Shown here one piece after another: positions 26,044 through 35,162 of a DNA stretch of 64,000 nt. The notes below the pieces were generated by a model. The model saw nothing but the letters and a program-made list of their open reading frames with translations. It had not been told where the DNA came from and made no database searches. How positions within the stretch are numbered: position 1 is the first letter of the stretch; every line of letters starts with the position of its first letter. The stretch comes from Streptomyces musisoli (lineage in GTDB: Bacteria > Actinomycetota > Actinomycetes > Streptomycetales > Streptomycetaceae), in the NCBI RefSeq assembly GCF_016741855.1, contig NZ_JAERRH010000004.1, positions 372,001 to 436,000 of the forward strand. The letters are read 5' to 3'. The translations under genes and the position numbers were made by a program.

Positions 26044-28836
26044 GTGCCGCGACCGAAAAGCGGGATCAGGCGCGACGTCAGCGCCGAGATGCGCGCCCTC
26101 GCCCAGTTCCTGCGTGACTGCGTGGACGAATGCGGCATCACGCAGAAGGAGCTGGCCCTCACGATCAAGGTCTCCGAGCAGCGCCTCAGCGAGTTCATGC
26201 GCGGCGAGGTACTCCCCCTGCCCGACGTCGTCAAACGGATCGTGGCCGAGACCGTGCCCACGGCCCGCCGGCCCATGATGACCAGGCGGGCGGAGCGGCT
26301 GCACGGGGCGGCCGAGGCGGCACCCCACGCGCCGGCCCTGGTCCGCTCGGCGCGGCAGGTCGAGACGCTGCTGGCCCAGAAGGAGCGCCTGTTCCAGGAC
26401 TTGGACGCGCTGCGCAGGGACGGCGCCCTCCTGGTGGCGTTCCTGATGCGCATGATCGCGCGGCTCGACCGGCAGTTGCGCGATCTCACGGCTGAGCGGG
26501 ACGACCTGCGGCGCGACCGTACGGCGTACTCCGCCGAACTCGACGCGCTGGGCCGGGAACTGTGGCGCACCAAGCAGCAGCGCGAGCGGGCGGGCCAGAA
26601 GCTGGAGACCGCGCAGGAGCAGCGGGCCGAGGCCGAACAGCGCTGCGTCGCCGCGCAACTGGAGATCGAGGAGCTTCAGGCGGAACTCGCCAAGCTGCGC
26701 GCCGAGCAGGGCGCAACGGCCGGGGAAGCGGCCGACGGGACCCGGTCCACCTCACGCCAGGACGGCGTCACCGAACTGTCCGACGACATCGACGACGCCC
26801 TGTCGAAGATCGACACGGTCCTGCACACGCAGGCCGAGAACATACAGCGGCTCTCGGAACCCGAAGACGACACGCCGTCCGGTTATCCGCCGGACAACCC
26901 GGCGGCCGGTGACGACGGGTCCCGGCCCGACCGGCCCGACCGGACCGCTCGTGGCGCGGAGCCGGACAGCGCGCCCGAGGACCGGGCGGACGGAGCCGAG
27001 GCGGCGCCCCCGCCGCCCACGACCGCGGCCGAGGCCGCCGGCTGCGGCCCGCTCCACGTCCTGCGGTTCGCCGACACGCTCTGGCGCGACGGACAGCACG
27101 CCACGCTGGTCGCACAACTGGAGCGCGCCGTCGTGCTCCAGACGCCCGAGGAGATCGAGACGACCCGCGGGCTCCTGAAGGGGCTGAAGGACGGGCACGA
27201 CATCCACAGCCTTCTCGAGAGCGTTCTGACGCGGCACAGCAGGCGCCCGCGGACCCCGGCGCCCCCGCCGCCGGAGTCTTCCGAGCCGACCACGCGACCG
27301 CCGGCGCCGGCCGGCTTCGTGGCCCTCACGGTCGCCCCGCACACATGCGGCACGGTCAGGCCCTGTCCCATCGAGGAGGCACCCGACACCCCGCCACGGC
27401 ACAGCACCGCGGTCCGCGCGCTGCTCGACCGGCACCGTGCCGACACCCTCCTGCTCCCCGGCTCCTCGCCGGCGAGGCCGCCGATGCTGGACCGGCAGGA
27501 CGAACGTGAGCGGCTGGTCCGCGTGCTCGCCCGGGGCCGGTCGGTGCGCCTGACCGGGGCGCGCGGATCCGGACGCACCACCCTGCTCGACTGGGTGGCC
27601 ACCGACTGCTCCGGCATCGCCCCCGACGGCGTCGTACGTCTCTCCGGCCACGGCAAGGACGCCCCGGAGCTGCTGTACGAACTGTGTGCCGCCGTGTTCG
27701 ACCTCAAGGGGCACCGGATCGGACGGGCGCGGCTCGACAAGCTCCTCCCGGAGATCGGGGCGATCGTCGTGGTCGACGACCTGGGGTTCGGCGGCGCCGA
27801 ACTCGATGCGCTCCTCGATGCCACTCCCGAATGCGCGTTCCTGTTCTCCGCCACACCGCACACGCCCGAACCGTCGGGCGACGCGTACGTCCAGGAGGTC
27901 CACCTGAGCCCCCTCGGACCGGAGGCCGGGCGGGAGCTGCTGAGCTTGTCGGTGGGCCGCGAGCTGACGGAGAACGAGGGCTACTGGGCGACCGACGTCT
28001 GGTTCGTCACCGAGGGCCTGCCCCTGAGCCACGTCCAGGCCGGGGCGCTCCTGCGGTACCGCACGCACACGTCGCTGCCGCGCGTGGCCCACGCGGCCGC
28101 TCCCGCCGCCCTGCTCGCCTCCTGGCTGAGCGAGGACGCCCGCGAAGTGCTGCGGCTGGCCGTGGCCCTGGGCGGTGAGGTACCGCACCACTGGCACCTG
28201 CCGGTGCTCCTGGGCCGGCCCCACTCCGACACGGCCGTGGCCGAGCTGGCCCAGTGCGGGCTCGTCACCGCGGCCGGCGCGCGGTACCGGCTCGCGGACG
28301 GGGTCGTGGCCCAGTTGGAGGCGGAGGGCTACGGCGTGGGCGCGATCGACCGCCTGCGCTCCATCGGCGAGTACTACGCCTGGTACGCCGGGCACGCGGA
28401 GGTCACCTCCCATCACGTGGCCCTGGAGGCCCCCGCCGTCCTCGCCACGCTGGCCGGCCTCGGCGCTTCCGCCGGCCTGCCGTGTGCCGTGACGGCTGTG
28501 CAGCTCGCGCGGGCCGCCTCGGCGAAGCTCGCGGCCGCGGGGGCCTGGGACGCCTGGGGGCGTGCCCTGAACCACGGGCTGCACGCGGCCCACGGCCGGC
28601 GCGAGGCTGCCGCCGACGCGGCCTGTCTCCGGCACGAACTCGGTCTGCTGGCCCTGTGCCGCGGCGACGGCGACGCGGCCCGTGCGGCGCTGTCGGCGGC
28701 CGTCGACGCGCACACCTCCGTGTCGGACGCCGAAGGCGCGGAAAGAGGCCGCCGCGCCTTGCGGCTGCTGTCCGACCGCCGGGCCACCGAGCCGGTGGCG
28801 ACGAGGCTCCACCTCGCCGCTCCCGCCCCCGCGTAG
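26044..28836 (+). CDS. HTH-coiled coil-STAND NTPase regulator
   Basis: A 930-residue soluble protein. Residues about 18-70 form an XRE-like HTH (FLRDCVDECGITQKELALTI, then VSEQRLSEFMRGEVLPLPDV). A long coiled coil follows (about 110-215, with RDLTAERDDLRRDRTAYSAE and QRAEAEQRCVAAQLEIEELQ). An acidic/Pro-rich linker leads to a STAND NTPase core: Walker A GARGSGRTT at 505-513, Walker B IVVVDD ending at 579, and the GxPL motif as GLPL at 658. A winged-helix-like region and TPR-like C-terminal helices follow. STAND proteins are ligand-gated switches. GTG 26044 with GGGGAGGGG upstream was chosen. The ligand and targets are unknown. Confidence 0.8.
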   Translation: MPRPKSGIRRDVSAEMRALAQFLRDCVDECGITQKELALTIKVSEQRLSEFMRGEVLPLPDVVKRIVAETVPTARRPMMTRRAERLHGAAEAAPHAPALVRSARQVETLLAQKERLFQDLDALRRDGALLVAFLMRMIARLDRQLRDLTAERDDLRRDRTAYSAELDALGRELWRTKQQRERAGQKLETAQEQRAEAEQRCVAAQLEIEELQAELAKLRAEQGATAGEAADGTRSTSRQDGVTELSDDIDDALSKIDTVLHTQAENIQRLSEPEDDTPSGYPPDNPAAGDDGSRPDRPDRTARGAEPDSAPEDRADGAEAAPPPPTTAAEAAGCGPLHVLRFADTLWRDGQHATLVAQLERAVVLQTPEEIETTRGLLKGLKDGHDIHSLLESVLTRHSRRPRTPAPPPPESSEPTTRPPAPAGFVALTVAPHTCGTVRPCPIEEAPDTPPRHSTAVRALLDRHRADTLLLPGSSPARPPMLDRQDERERLVRVLARGRSVRLTGARGSGRTTLLDWVATDCSGIAPDGVVRLSGHGKDAPELLYELCAAVFDLKGHRIGRARLDKLLPEIGAIVVVDDLGFGGAELDALLDATPECAFLFSATPHTPEPSGDAYVQEVHLSPLGPEAGRELLSLSVGRELTENEGYWATDVWFVTEGLPLSHVQAGALLRYRTHTSLPRVAHAAAPAALLASWLSEDAREVLRLAVALGGEVPHHWHLPVLLGRPHSDTAVAELAQCGLVTAAGARYRLADGVVAQLEAEGYGVGAIDRLRSIGEYYAWYAGHAEVTSHHVALEAPAVLATLAGLGASAGLPCAVTAVQLARAASAKLAAAGAWDAWGRALNHGLHAAHGRREAAADAACLRHELGLLALCRGDGDAARAALSAAVDAHTSVSDAEGAERGRRALRLLSDRRATEPVATRLHLAAPAPA

Positions 28837-28850
28837 CCAAGGGCAGTGGA

Positions 28851-30227
28851 CTAGGCCGCCGCGAGGGCTCCCGTGCGGTCCGCGTACTCCCGCAGGCCCT
28901 CCGTGGTGTCGCCCGCCCAGCCGACGTACCCGTCCGGCCGGACCAGGAAGACGCCCGGGCCGTAGGACTCCGGCGCCGACACCAGCGACCGGACCCCCGG
29001 CAGCGACGCTCCCAGCAGCGTCCAGTGCGGCCCCCGATACGCGTCGAAGAGCCGGGTGCCGTCCACCCGGCCGTCCGGCGCGCGGTCGCCCGCCCGGAGA
29101 GGGGCCGGAGCGGTACGGGCGTCCACGCTGAGCGACGACTCCCGGTAGCCCACCCCCAGTTGCACCGTCGCCTTCCCGCGCCGCACCTCCCCGCGGTGAA
29201 CCGCCGTCGACAGCCCCAGCATGTCGGCCGCGTTGGCGCGCCGCTCCTCCTCGTAGGTGTCCAGCAGGGCCCGTGGCGCACCGTGCCGCAGGACCGCGCC
29301 CAGCTTCCAGCCCAGGTTGTAGGCGTCCTGGACACTGGTGTTCAGGCCCTGGCCGCCGGCCGGGGAGTGGACGTGCGCCGCGTCGCCCGCGAGGAACACC
29401 CGGCCCACCCGGAAGCGGTCGGCGAGACCGGTGCGCGGCCGGAAGTCGGAGATCCAGCGCAGCTCGGTCACGTCGTCGGCGTCCAGGTGCGTGTACGTGG
29501 CCACCAGCTCGCGGACGGCGTCCAGCGTCGGCTCGGTCCCGGTGCCCTCGGGCAGGCGGCCCTGGAGCTGGAAGTCGTCCGTGCCGGCGAGCGGGCACAG
29601 CGCGAGGCCGGTGTCCCCGGCCCCCGGGAAGATGTGCCAGTGGTCGCGGTCGAGGCCCGTCAGCCGGACGTCCGCGACCAGGCACGACGCCGGGTCGACC
29701 GGCTCCCCGGCCATGCCGACGCCCAGCGCGCGCCGGATCACCGAGCGGCCCCCGTCGGCCGCGACGACGTACCCCGCCCGAAGATCCGTGCCGTCGGCGA
29801 ACCGCACGCTCACGCCGTCCGCGTCCTGCTCCAGACCCGTCACCTCGCGTCCGAACGCGACCCGGCCGCCCAGTTCCACCAGCCGCGCGTACAGCACCTC
29901 CTGGGTCCGCCACTGCGCGACCATCAGCGGCTCGGTGTAGGGCGTGCCCTCGTCCGCCGGGATCCTCTCGAACATCGGCTGCTCGCCGACCCGCTCGCCG
30001 TCCTTCCAGATCAGCCGGGCCGGGTAGGGGCCGCCGGCCGCCCGGATCGCGTCCAGCACGCCGAGGTCCTCGAAGACCTCCAGGGTGCGGGGCTGGATCC
30101 CCTTGCCGCGCGAGCCGGGGAAGAGTCCCTCCTCACGTTCCACCACCAGCGCCTCCACCCCGCGCCTGGCGAGGTCGATACCGAGGGCCAGACCCGTCGG
30201 ACCCGCTCCCACGATCACGACATCCAT
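28851..30227 (-). CDS. FAD-dependent aromatic monooxygenase (PheA/TfdB family)
   Basis: A 458-residue flavoprotein hydroxylase. It starts with the Rossmann fold DVVIVGAGPTGLALGIDLAR and ends that region with VVEREEG. It also has the FAD/NADPH segment YVVAADGGRSVIRRALGV (DG motif) and the GD motif RVGRVFLAGDAAHVHSPAGGQ followed by GLNTSVQDAYNLGWKL. The C-terminal thioredoxin-like domain is shortened. Substrates of this group are phenols, polyketides and antibiotics such as rifampicin or tetracycline; none can be assigned here. ATG 30227 has AAGGGG 7 bp upstream. It is divergent from a TetR gene with two operators between, so it is probably repressed by it. Confidence 0.92.
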   Translation of the reverse strand: MDVVIVGAGPTGLALGIDLARRGVEALVVEREEGLFPGSRGKGIQPRTLEVFEDLGVLDAIRAAGGPYPARLIWKDGERVGEQPMFERIPADEGTPYTEPLMVAQWRTQEVLYARLVELGGRVAFGREVTGLEQDADGVSVRFADGTDLRAGYVVAADGGRSVIRRALGVGMAGEPVDPASCLVADVRLTGLDRDHWHIFPGAGDTGLALCPLAGTDDFQLQGRLPEGTGTEPTLDAVRELVATYTHLDADDVTELRWISDFRPRTGLADRFRVGRVFLAGDAAHVHSPAGGQGLNTSVQDAYNLGWKLGAVLRHGAPRALLDTYEEERRANAADMLGLSTAVHRGEVRRGKATVQLGVGYRESSLSVDARTAPAPLRAGDRAPDGRVDGTRLFDAYRGPHWTLLGASLPGVRSLVSAPESYGPGVFLVRPDGYVGWAGDTTEGLREYADRTGALAAA

Positions 30228-30237
30228 CACATATCCC

Positions 30238-30289
30238 CTTAACGTCGTTAAGTGCGGTCGTCGGCAACCGTGCCCTTAACGCTGTTAAG
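30238..30289. promoter_or_regulatory. Two TetR-type operators between the monooxygenase and tetR genes
   Basis: CTTAACGTCGTTAAG (30238-30252) and CTTAACGCTGTTAAG (30275-30289) are inverted repeats with CTTAAC/GTTAAG arms, 37 bp apart, filling the 71-bp divergent gap. They probably overlap both promoters. Confidence 0.85.
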
Positions 30290-30298
30290 CTGTCAAGT

Positions 30299-30949
30299 GT
30301 GAGCCCCGAGAAACGCGCCCCCCTGGACCGACGACGCGTCGCCGACACGGCGCTGCGGCTCCTGAACGAGGCCGGCCTGGAGGGGCTGACCCTGCGCGCC
30401 ATCGCCAGGGAACTGGACGTCAAGGCGCCCGCCCTGTACTGGCACTTCAAGGACAAGCAGGCACTGCTGGACGAGATGGCGACGGAGATGTACCGGCGGA
30501 TGGTCGCCGGCGTCACGCTCGACCCCGCCGACACCTGGCAGGAGCGGCTGCTGAAGGCCAACCGGGGGCTGCGGGCCGCGCTGCTCGGCTACCGCGACGG
30601 TGCCAGGGTCTTCAGCGGCTCACGCTTCACGGGCACGGACCACGCCCGCGAGATGGAGGCGACCCTGCGCCTGCTGACGGAGGCCGGCTTCACGCTCGCC
30701 CAGGCCGTCCACGCGGCCCGCGCCACGCACATGTACACCCTCGGCTTCCTCATCGAGGAACAGGGGGTCCAGCCGCTCCCGGACGAGCGCCGGGAGGGGT
30801 TCGACGTCGGGGAACGCGCCCGGCGGCTGGCCGGGTACCCGCTGGCCGCGGAGGCGGGGGAGCTGCTCTTCGACGGCTATGACGAGCAGTTCGAGGAGGG
30901 GCTGGCACTGGTGATCGCCGGCATCGGGGCGCGGTACGGGATGCGGTGA
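30299..30949 (+). CDS. TetR-family regulator with TetR_C domain
   Basis: A 216-residue repressor. The HTH is ADTALRLLNEAGLEGLTLRA, then ELDVKAPALYWHFKDKQALL, the form seen in true TetR-class proteins. The C-terminal domain has ANRGLRAALLGYRDGARVFS and AARATHMYTLGFLIEEQGVQ, matching the TetR_C ligand domain of tetracycline-type repressors. GTG 30299 follows the second operator by 9 bp, so the protein would block its own promoter. The divergent FAD monooxygenase is the clear target; sensing of an aromatic drug-like substrate is inference. Confidence 0.92.
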   Translation: MSPEKRAPLDRRRVADTALRLLNEAGLEGLTLRAIARELDVKAPALYWHFKDKQALLDEMATEMYRRMVAGVTLDPADTWQERLLKANRGLRAALLGYRDGARVFSGSRFTGTDHAREMEATLRLLTEAGFTLAQAVHAARATHMYTLGFLIEEQGVQPLPDERREGFDVGERARRLAGYPLAAEAGELLFDGYDEQFEEGLALVIAGIGARYGMR

Positions 30950-30995
30950 GCGCCGACCACGGTGGGCGGTATGCGCCGACGACGGTGGGCGGTAT
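30950..30995. repeat. 23-bp tandem repeat after the tetR stop
   Basis: GCGCCGACCACGGTGGGCGG plus TAT is present twice in tandem with one mismatch, directly after the stop codon at 30947-30949. Confidence 0.8.
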
Positions 30996-31223
30996 GCCGT
31001 ACGCGGCACGGAAGGCGCGGGCGAAGCCGGTGGCGCGCGCGAACCCCACCGGGCGGCGATGACCTGGACGGGGGCGGCGCACGGGGCGGGGTCGGGCGAC
31101 TTCATGCCGCCACTTCGCGTTCACCGGGCGTTCCGGCGGGGGTTGCCGCCCGGCGTCGAACACTTTCTACGGTCGCAGCGACCTGCCCCTGAGACGACCT
31201 GCCCAGAGAGCCCGGGTGTACGT

Positions 31224-32210
31224 GTGACCAACCGCTCCCCGAAACTGTCGGTGATCATCCCCTGTTTCAACGTCGAGACATATATTCCGGAGACGGTCGC
31301 CAGCCTCGTCAACAACGCCCGAAGCGACTTCGAGTTCCTGCTCGTCGAGGACCGGTCGACCAAGGACCGGACCTATGAGGCGTTGCTGGAACTGACGAAA
31401 CGGCTGCCGAACAGCAGGGTGATCCGGCACGAGCAGAACGGTGGACTCGCCACCGCGCGCAACACCGGCATCGACGCGGCGGAGGGCCGCTACCTCACCT
31501 TCCTCGACGGCGACGACTGGCTCGCCCCCGGCTACCTCGAGAGCCTGGTGGACCACATCGAGCGCCTGGACGTCGACTTCGTCCGCACCGACCACGTCCA
31601 GGTGACCGGCGTGCAGCGCTCCGTCCACCGGGCCCCGGAAGGGCGCCGGAACATCCCGCTCGACCCGCGCGGCTCGATCCTCCCGGTCGGCGAGACGACC
31701 ATGGTCGACTACCCGTACGCCTGGGCCGGCATCTACCACCGGCGGCTGCTCGACCGGGGTCTGCTGCGCTTCCACGACGGACTGCGCACCGCCGAGGACC
31801 GCCCCTGGATCTGGGAGCTGCACCGCAGGGCGGAGTCCTACGCCGTCGCCGGCCTGCGCGGCGTCTTCTACCGCCGGGGCGTCGCCAGCTCCCTCACCCA
31901 GATCGGCGACGTGCGCCAGCTGGACTTCTTCCGCTCCTTCGACCTCGTCCTCAGCGAACTCGCCGACGACCCCGAGGTCGGCACCCTGCGCAAGAAGGCC
32001 CTGCGCAACTACTGCGTCGTCATCGCCCACCAGCTCCTGACCCGCGACCGGTTCGAACGGAGCGTCGCCGCCAGGCTGCGGCAGCTGGCCGGCGAGGCGC
32101 TGGGGCGGATGGCGGAGGAAGAACTGAACGAGGCGCTCGTCGGCATGGGCGAGCAGCGCGTACACGTCCTGCGGCGCATACGCGGCGGCATGAAGGGAGT
32201 CGCCGCATGA
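31224..32210 (+). CDS. Family 2 glycosyltransferase (copy A) of the wall glycopolymer locus
   Basis: A 328-residue GT-A fold transferase. It has the GT2 core LSVIIPCFNVETYIPETVAS, LVEDRSTKD (the nucleotide-binding acidic site), GGLATARNTGIDAA and FLDGDDWLAPGY with the metal-binding DGDD at 95-98. The C-terminal helical part has HDGLRTAEDRPWIWELHRRA. It is closely related to the protein encoded at 36504-37484. GTG 31224 was chosen for agreement with the copy, although its ribosome site is weak. The stop overlaps the next gene as ATGA. It probably adds a sugar or polyol unit in synthesis of a nonulosonate-containing wall polymer; the acceptor is unknown. Confidence 0.88.
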   Translation: MTNRSPKLSVIIPCFNVETYIPETVASLVNNARSDFEFLLVEDRSTKDRTYEALLELTKRLPNSRVIRHEQNGGLATARNTGIDAAEGRYLTFLDGDDWLAPGYLESLVDHIERLDVDFVRTDHVQVTGVQRSVHRAPEGRRNIPLDPRGSILPVGETTMVDYPYAWAGIYHRRLLDRGLLRFHDGLRTAEDRPWIWELHRRAESYAVAGLRGVFYRRGVASSLTQIGDVRQLDFFRSFDLVLSELADDPEVGTLRKKALRNYCVVIAHQLLTRDRFERSVAARLRQLAGEALGRMAEEELNEALVGMGEQRVHVLRRIRGGMKGVAA

Positions 32211-33622
32211 GCGGCACGGACCGTACGGACACGTCAGCGGGCACGGGCTCGGCCATGGCCTGGGGCACGCCCCGCAGCGGCACCACCCAGATCTTCTTCT
32301 CGGCCACCCAGTACGCGGCCGCCACCGTCACCGCCGCCCTGCGCGCCGGACTCTTCGGCCCCCGCGCCGAGCACCGCCGCATCCTCGTCGTCAGCAACAC
32401 GGCCGCCGTGCCCGAGGTCGGCACCCCGCTGGACCGGATGGCCGGGTTCGAGCGGCTGCGCCCCGAGTTCGACGAGGTCCGCTCCTGGAACGACTTCATC
32501 TCCCCGCACCACCCGGCCGGCTGGTCGCCGCGCGGCCAGGACCTGGTGCTGTGGGAGAAGGCCGTACGCCTCGCCTGGAACCTGGGCGACGAGCCGGTCG
32601 AGATCGCCTGCGAGTCGATCCAGGCCAACCCCTCCCGCGCGGTGGCCGACATCTTCACCGACAGCCCGATCCACGTGTACGCGGACGGCCTGATGAGCTA
32701 CGGCCCCACCCGCAACCGCATCCCGCACCAGATGAGCAGCCGCATCGCGCGCGTGCTCCACCTCGACCTGATACCCGGCCTGCGTCCGATGCTGCTGGCC
32801 GAGTACGGGGTCGAGCCCGTGGCCGTGCCGAACGAGGCCATCGTCGAGGTCCTCGCCCACATCGGCGAGGAGGGCGCCGGCATCCTCGCCGACCGCATCC
32901 CCGCCGAGGACCGCCCCACCGCGGTCCTGCTCGGCCAGTACCTCTCGGCCATCGACCTGATCACCCAGGACGAGGAGGAGGAACTCCACGTCCGCATGCT
33001 GCGCGCCGCCGCCCGCGCCGGACACCGCGGCGTCCTCTTCAAGCCCCACCCCAGCGCCCCCTCCGTCTACAACCGGACGCTGGAGACGGAGGCCGCGGCC
33101 CTCGGCGTGCGGCTGACCGTCCTGAGCGAACCGGTGCTCGCCGAGACCGTGTTCGCCCACCTCCGGCCGGAACTGGTCATCGGCTGCTTCTCCACCGCGC
33201 TGATGACGGCCGCCGCCTTCTACGGCATCCCGGTCGCACGGGTCGGCACGGAACTGCTCCTGGACCGCATCACACCGTACGAGAACAGCAACCGCGTCCC
33301 GCTCACGATCATCGACGCGGCCCTGCCCGACGCGGAGCGCGACGAGGTCGGCACCCCGCTCCCGCTCGGCACGCTCGGCGGGGAACTCGGTCCGCTCGTT
33401 CGCACCGTCGGCTACTGCATGCAGTCCCGCAAGCACCCCGGCCTGCACGGGGAGGCGGCCGCCTGGCTCGCCGCGCACCTCGCCGGGCATCAGCGGTACT
33501 TCAAGAAGCGCCGCCTGACCGCGCTCCGCCTGCCCGGCGGCAGCCCCGTACGCGCCGAGGCCCTGCGCCGCCACCCGGCGGTGCGCAAGGCCGTGAAGCA
33601 GATCCGCGCACGTCAGCGGTAA
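32207..33622 (+). CDS. Polysialyltransferase-like glycosyltransferase (copy A)
   Basis: A 471-residue protein resembling bacterial alpha-2,8-polysialyltransferase-family proteins. Motifs in order are IFFSATQYAAATVTAALRAG, VYADGLMSYGPTRNRI (acidic-Gly motif), LLGQYLSAIDLI, LFKPHPSAPS (HP motif) and VIGCFSTALMTAAAFYGIPV (Ser/Thr motif for the CMP moiety). It is homologous to the protein at 35161-36504. It overlaps the GT2 gene before it by 4 bp, as the other copy does, so the pair is a unit. It probably polymerises or caps a Kdn/sialic acid-like chain from CMP-activated sugar; linkage and substrate are inferred from locus context. Confidence 0.78.
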   Translation: MSGTDRTDTSAGTGSAMAWGTPRSGTTQIFFSATQYAAATVTAALRAGLFGPRAEHRRILVVSNTAAVPEVGTPLDRMAGFERLRPEFDEVRSWNDFISPHHPAGWSPRGQDLVLWEKAVRLAWNLGDEPVEIACESIQANPSRAVADIFTDSPIHVYADGLMSYGPTRNRIPHQMSSRIARVLHLDLIPGLRPMLLAEYGVEPVAVPNEAIVEVLAHIGEEGAGILADRIPAEDRPTAVLLGQYLSAIDLITQDEEEELHVRMLRAAARAGHRGVLFKPHPSAPSVYNRTLETEAAALGVRLTVLSEPVLAETVFAHLRPELVIGCFSTALMTAAAFYGIPVARVGTELLLDRITPYENSNRVPLTIIDAALPDAERDEVGTPLPLGTLGGELGPLVRTVGYCMQSRKHPGLHGEAAAWLAAHLAGHQRYFKKRRLTALRLPGGSPVRAEALRRHPAVRKAVKQIRARQR

Positions 33623-33637
33623 CCGCGTCCGGAAGAC

Positions 33638-33681
33638 AGCCGGCGGCCGGCGGGAGCGATGGCTCCCGCCGGCCGCCGGCT
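33638..33681. terminator. Very strong bidirectional terminator
   Basis: Perfect 20-bp stem (AGCCGGCGGCCGGCGGGAGC) with a GATG loop between the converging transferase and acyltransferase genes. Confidence 0.9.
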
Positions 33682-33703
33682 TGCGTCCGCGGCGAGGACC
33701 GGC

Positions 33704-34885
33704 TCAGCGCACGGGGACGATCCGCGGCCGCTTCGTCGCCAGCGCCCGCTTCAGCCGGGGCCCGAACGGCCGCTCCACGAAGCGGTGCATCAGCCAGGCC
33801 AGCCCCAGCAGCCCGGCCACGGTCAGCACGAGCGTCGGATACGCGCCGAGGCCGACACCCCGGTGCAGCACCCGGATGACGAACCAGCCCAGGTGCTCGT
33901 GGATCAGGTAGAAGGGGTACGTCAGCGCCCCGGCCACCGTCAGCCAGCGCCAGTTCGCCCAGCGCATCCAGCCCAGCGCGACCACCGCGACCGCCGCGAA
34001 GGACAGGAAGACGATGCCCTGCACGACGTGCGGGTCGCGCGGGAAATCGCCGTGCATGCCCGGGTGCCACAGGGCCGTGACCGAGTAGCGCTGTCCCAGC
34101 AGGAAGGACATGCCGACGATGCCCCACAGCAGCAGGTCGCTGCCGAAGCGGTGGATCAGGTAGAGGGCCAGACCGCCGATGAAGTACGGCGCGTGGTCCC
34201 GCATCACCAGCTCGTCCGTGAGCGGGGTGTCGGCGACCCGGGCGAGCACGCCGGCCAGCGTCCACAGGATGCAGAAGGTCACCACACGCCGGTAGGTGAC
34301 GCCACGCCAGATCACGAAGAGCGCGAAGAGCACGTAGAACCGCATCTCCACCCAGAGCGTCCAGCACACTCCCAGCACCCGCGGCACGCCCATCGGCTGC
34401 TGGAGCATGGTGAAGTTCATCAGGAACTCGTCCGATCTGAGCGGGTGCACCACCACCGGCAGCAGGACCGAGGCGGCGCCCACGAGGAACAGGGCCGCCC
34501 AGTAGGCCGGGTAGAGCCGGGAGACCCGGGAGCGGAAGAAGTCGCCGAGGGTGCGGCCCCAGCTGCTCATGCAGATGACGAAGCCGCTGATGACGAAGAA
34601 GAACTGGACGCCCAGGCAGCCGTAGGTCGCCGCCTGCGACAGGGTGGGGAACACGCCCGCCGGGGACCGGTGCCAGGAGTCGGCGACCTCGCCGTTCTTG
34701 CCGGCGAAGTGGTAGAGGCAGACCATCAGCGCGGCCAGCAGCCGCAGCCCGTCCAGGGCGCGCAGCCGGTCACCGGTGCGCTTGCGGGCGGGACTGGCCG
34801 GCACGGTGCCGGGGGCCGGCAGCCGTTCGGCGGGCAGCGCCCCGACGGTGCTCGCCGGTGCGAGGGTCTGGTCGGCCGGATTCAT
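33704..34885 (-). CDS. Membrane acyltransferase, family 3 (OafA-like)
   Basis: A 393-residue protein with about ten membrane helices. The acyltransferase 3 signature is present: RLRALDGLRLLAALMVCLYHFAG with the catalytic-type His, GVQFFFVISGFVICMS and FFRSRVSRLYPAYW. The end is a basic tail after RFVERPFGP. Members acetylate or succinylate envelope sugars outside the membrane. ATG 34885 with GAGAGG 8 bp upstream was chosen over 34936. It sits between the two inverted GT2-transferase pairs, so O-acylation of the polymer they make is a reasonable inference. Confidence 0.9.
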   Translation of the reverse strand: MNPADQTLAPASTVGALPAERLPAPGTVPASPARKRTGDRLRALDGLRLLAALMVCLYHFAGKNGEVADSWHRSPAGVFPTLSQAATYGCLGVQFFFVISGFVICMSSWGRTLGDFFRSRVSRLYPAYWAALFLVGAASVLLPVVVHPLRSDEFLMNFTMLQQPMGVPRVLGVCWTLWVEMRFYVLFALFVIWRGVTYRRVVTFCILWTLAGVLARVADTPLTDELVMRDHAPYFIGGLALYLIHRFGSDLLLWGIVGMSFLLGQRYSVTALWHPGMHGDFPRDPHVVQGIVFLSFAAVAVVALGWMRWANWRWLTVAGALTYPFYLIHEHLGWFVIRVLHRGVGLGAYPTLVLTVAGLLGLAWLMHRFVERPFGPRLKRALATKRPRIVPVR

Positions 34886-35082
34886 CGTGGGCCTCTCTCG
34901 GCGGGTGCGAAATCTGGTGTGTCGTCCATGAGTCAATGAAACGACGCTACGCAGCCCCGAAGGAGGAAAAGCGATTCAAAGTTGACGTGCGGCAATCGCA
35001 CAGATGTCGCGTGGGTGAAAGGTGTGGCGCCTGCTTGACGTGGGGGCGGGGAAAAACGCGTCGCCCCCCGGTCGGGCAGGGA

Positions 35083-35162
35083 GCGACGCGTGGGAGGGCC
35101 GCGGACTCGACAACGCGCAGCAGGGCGGCGGAGTCGGCGACGCGTGGGAGGGCGGCGGACTC
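35083..35162. repeat. 26-bp direct repeat at the transferase gene end
   Basis: GCGACGCGTGGGAGGGCCGC plus GGACTC lies at 35083-35108 and, with one mismatch, at 35137-35162, 54 bp apart. The second copy touches the stop codon of the minus-strand gene. The rest of the gap 34886-35160 shows no gene. Confidence 0.75.

Noticed and set aside
30950..31223. Possible small gene between tetR and the GT2 gene
   Set aside because: Frames there are driven by the tandem repeat and lack ribosome sites or family motifs.
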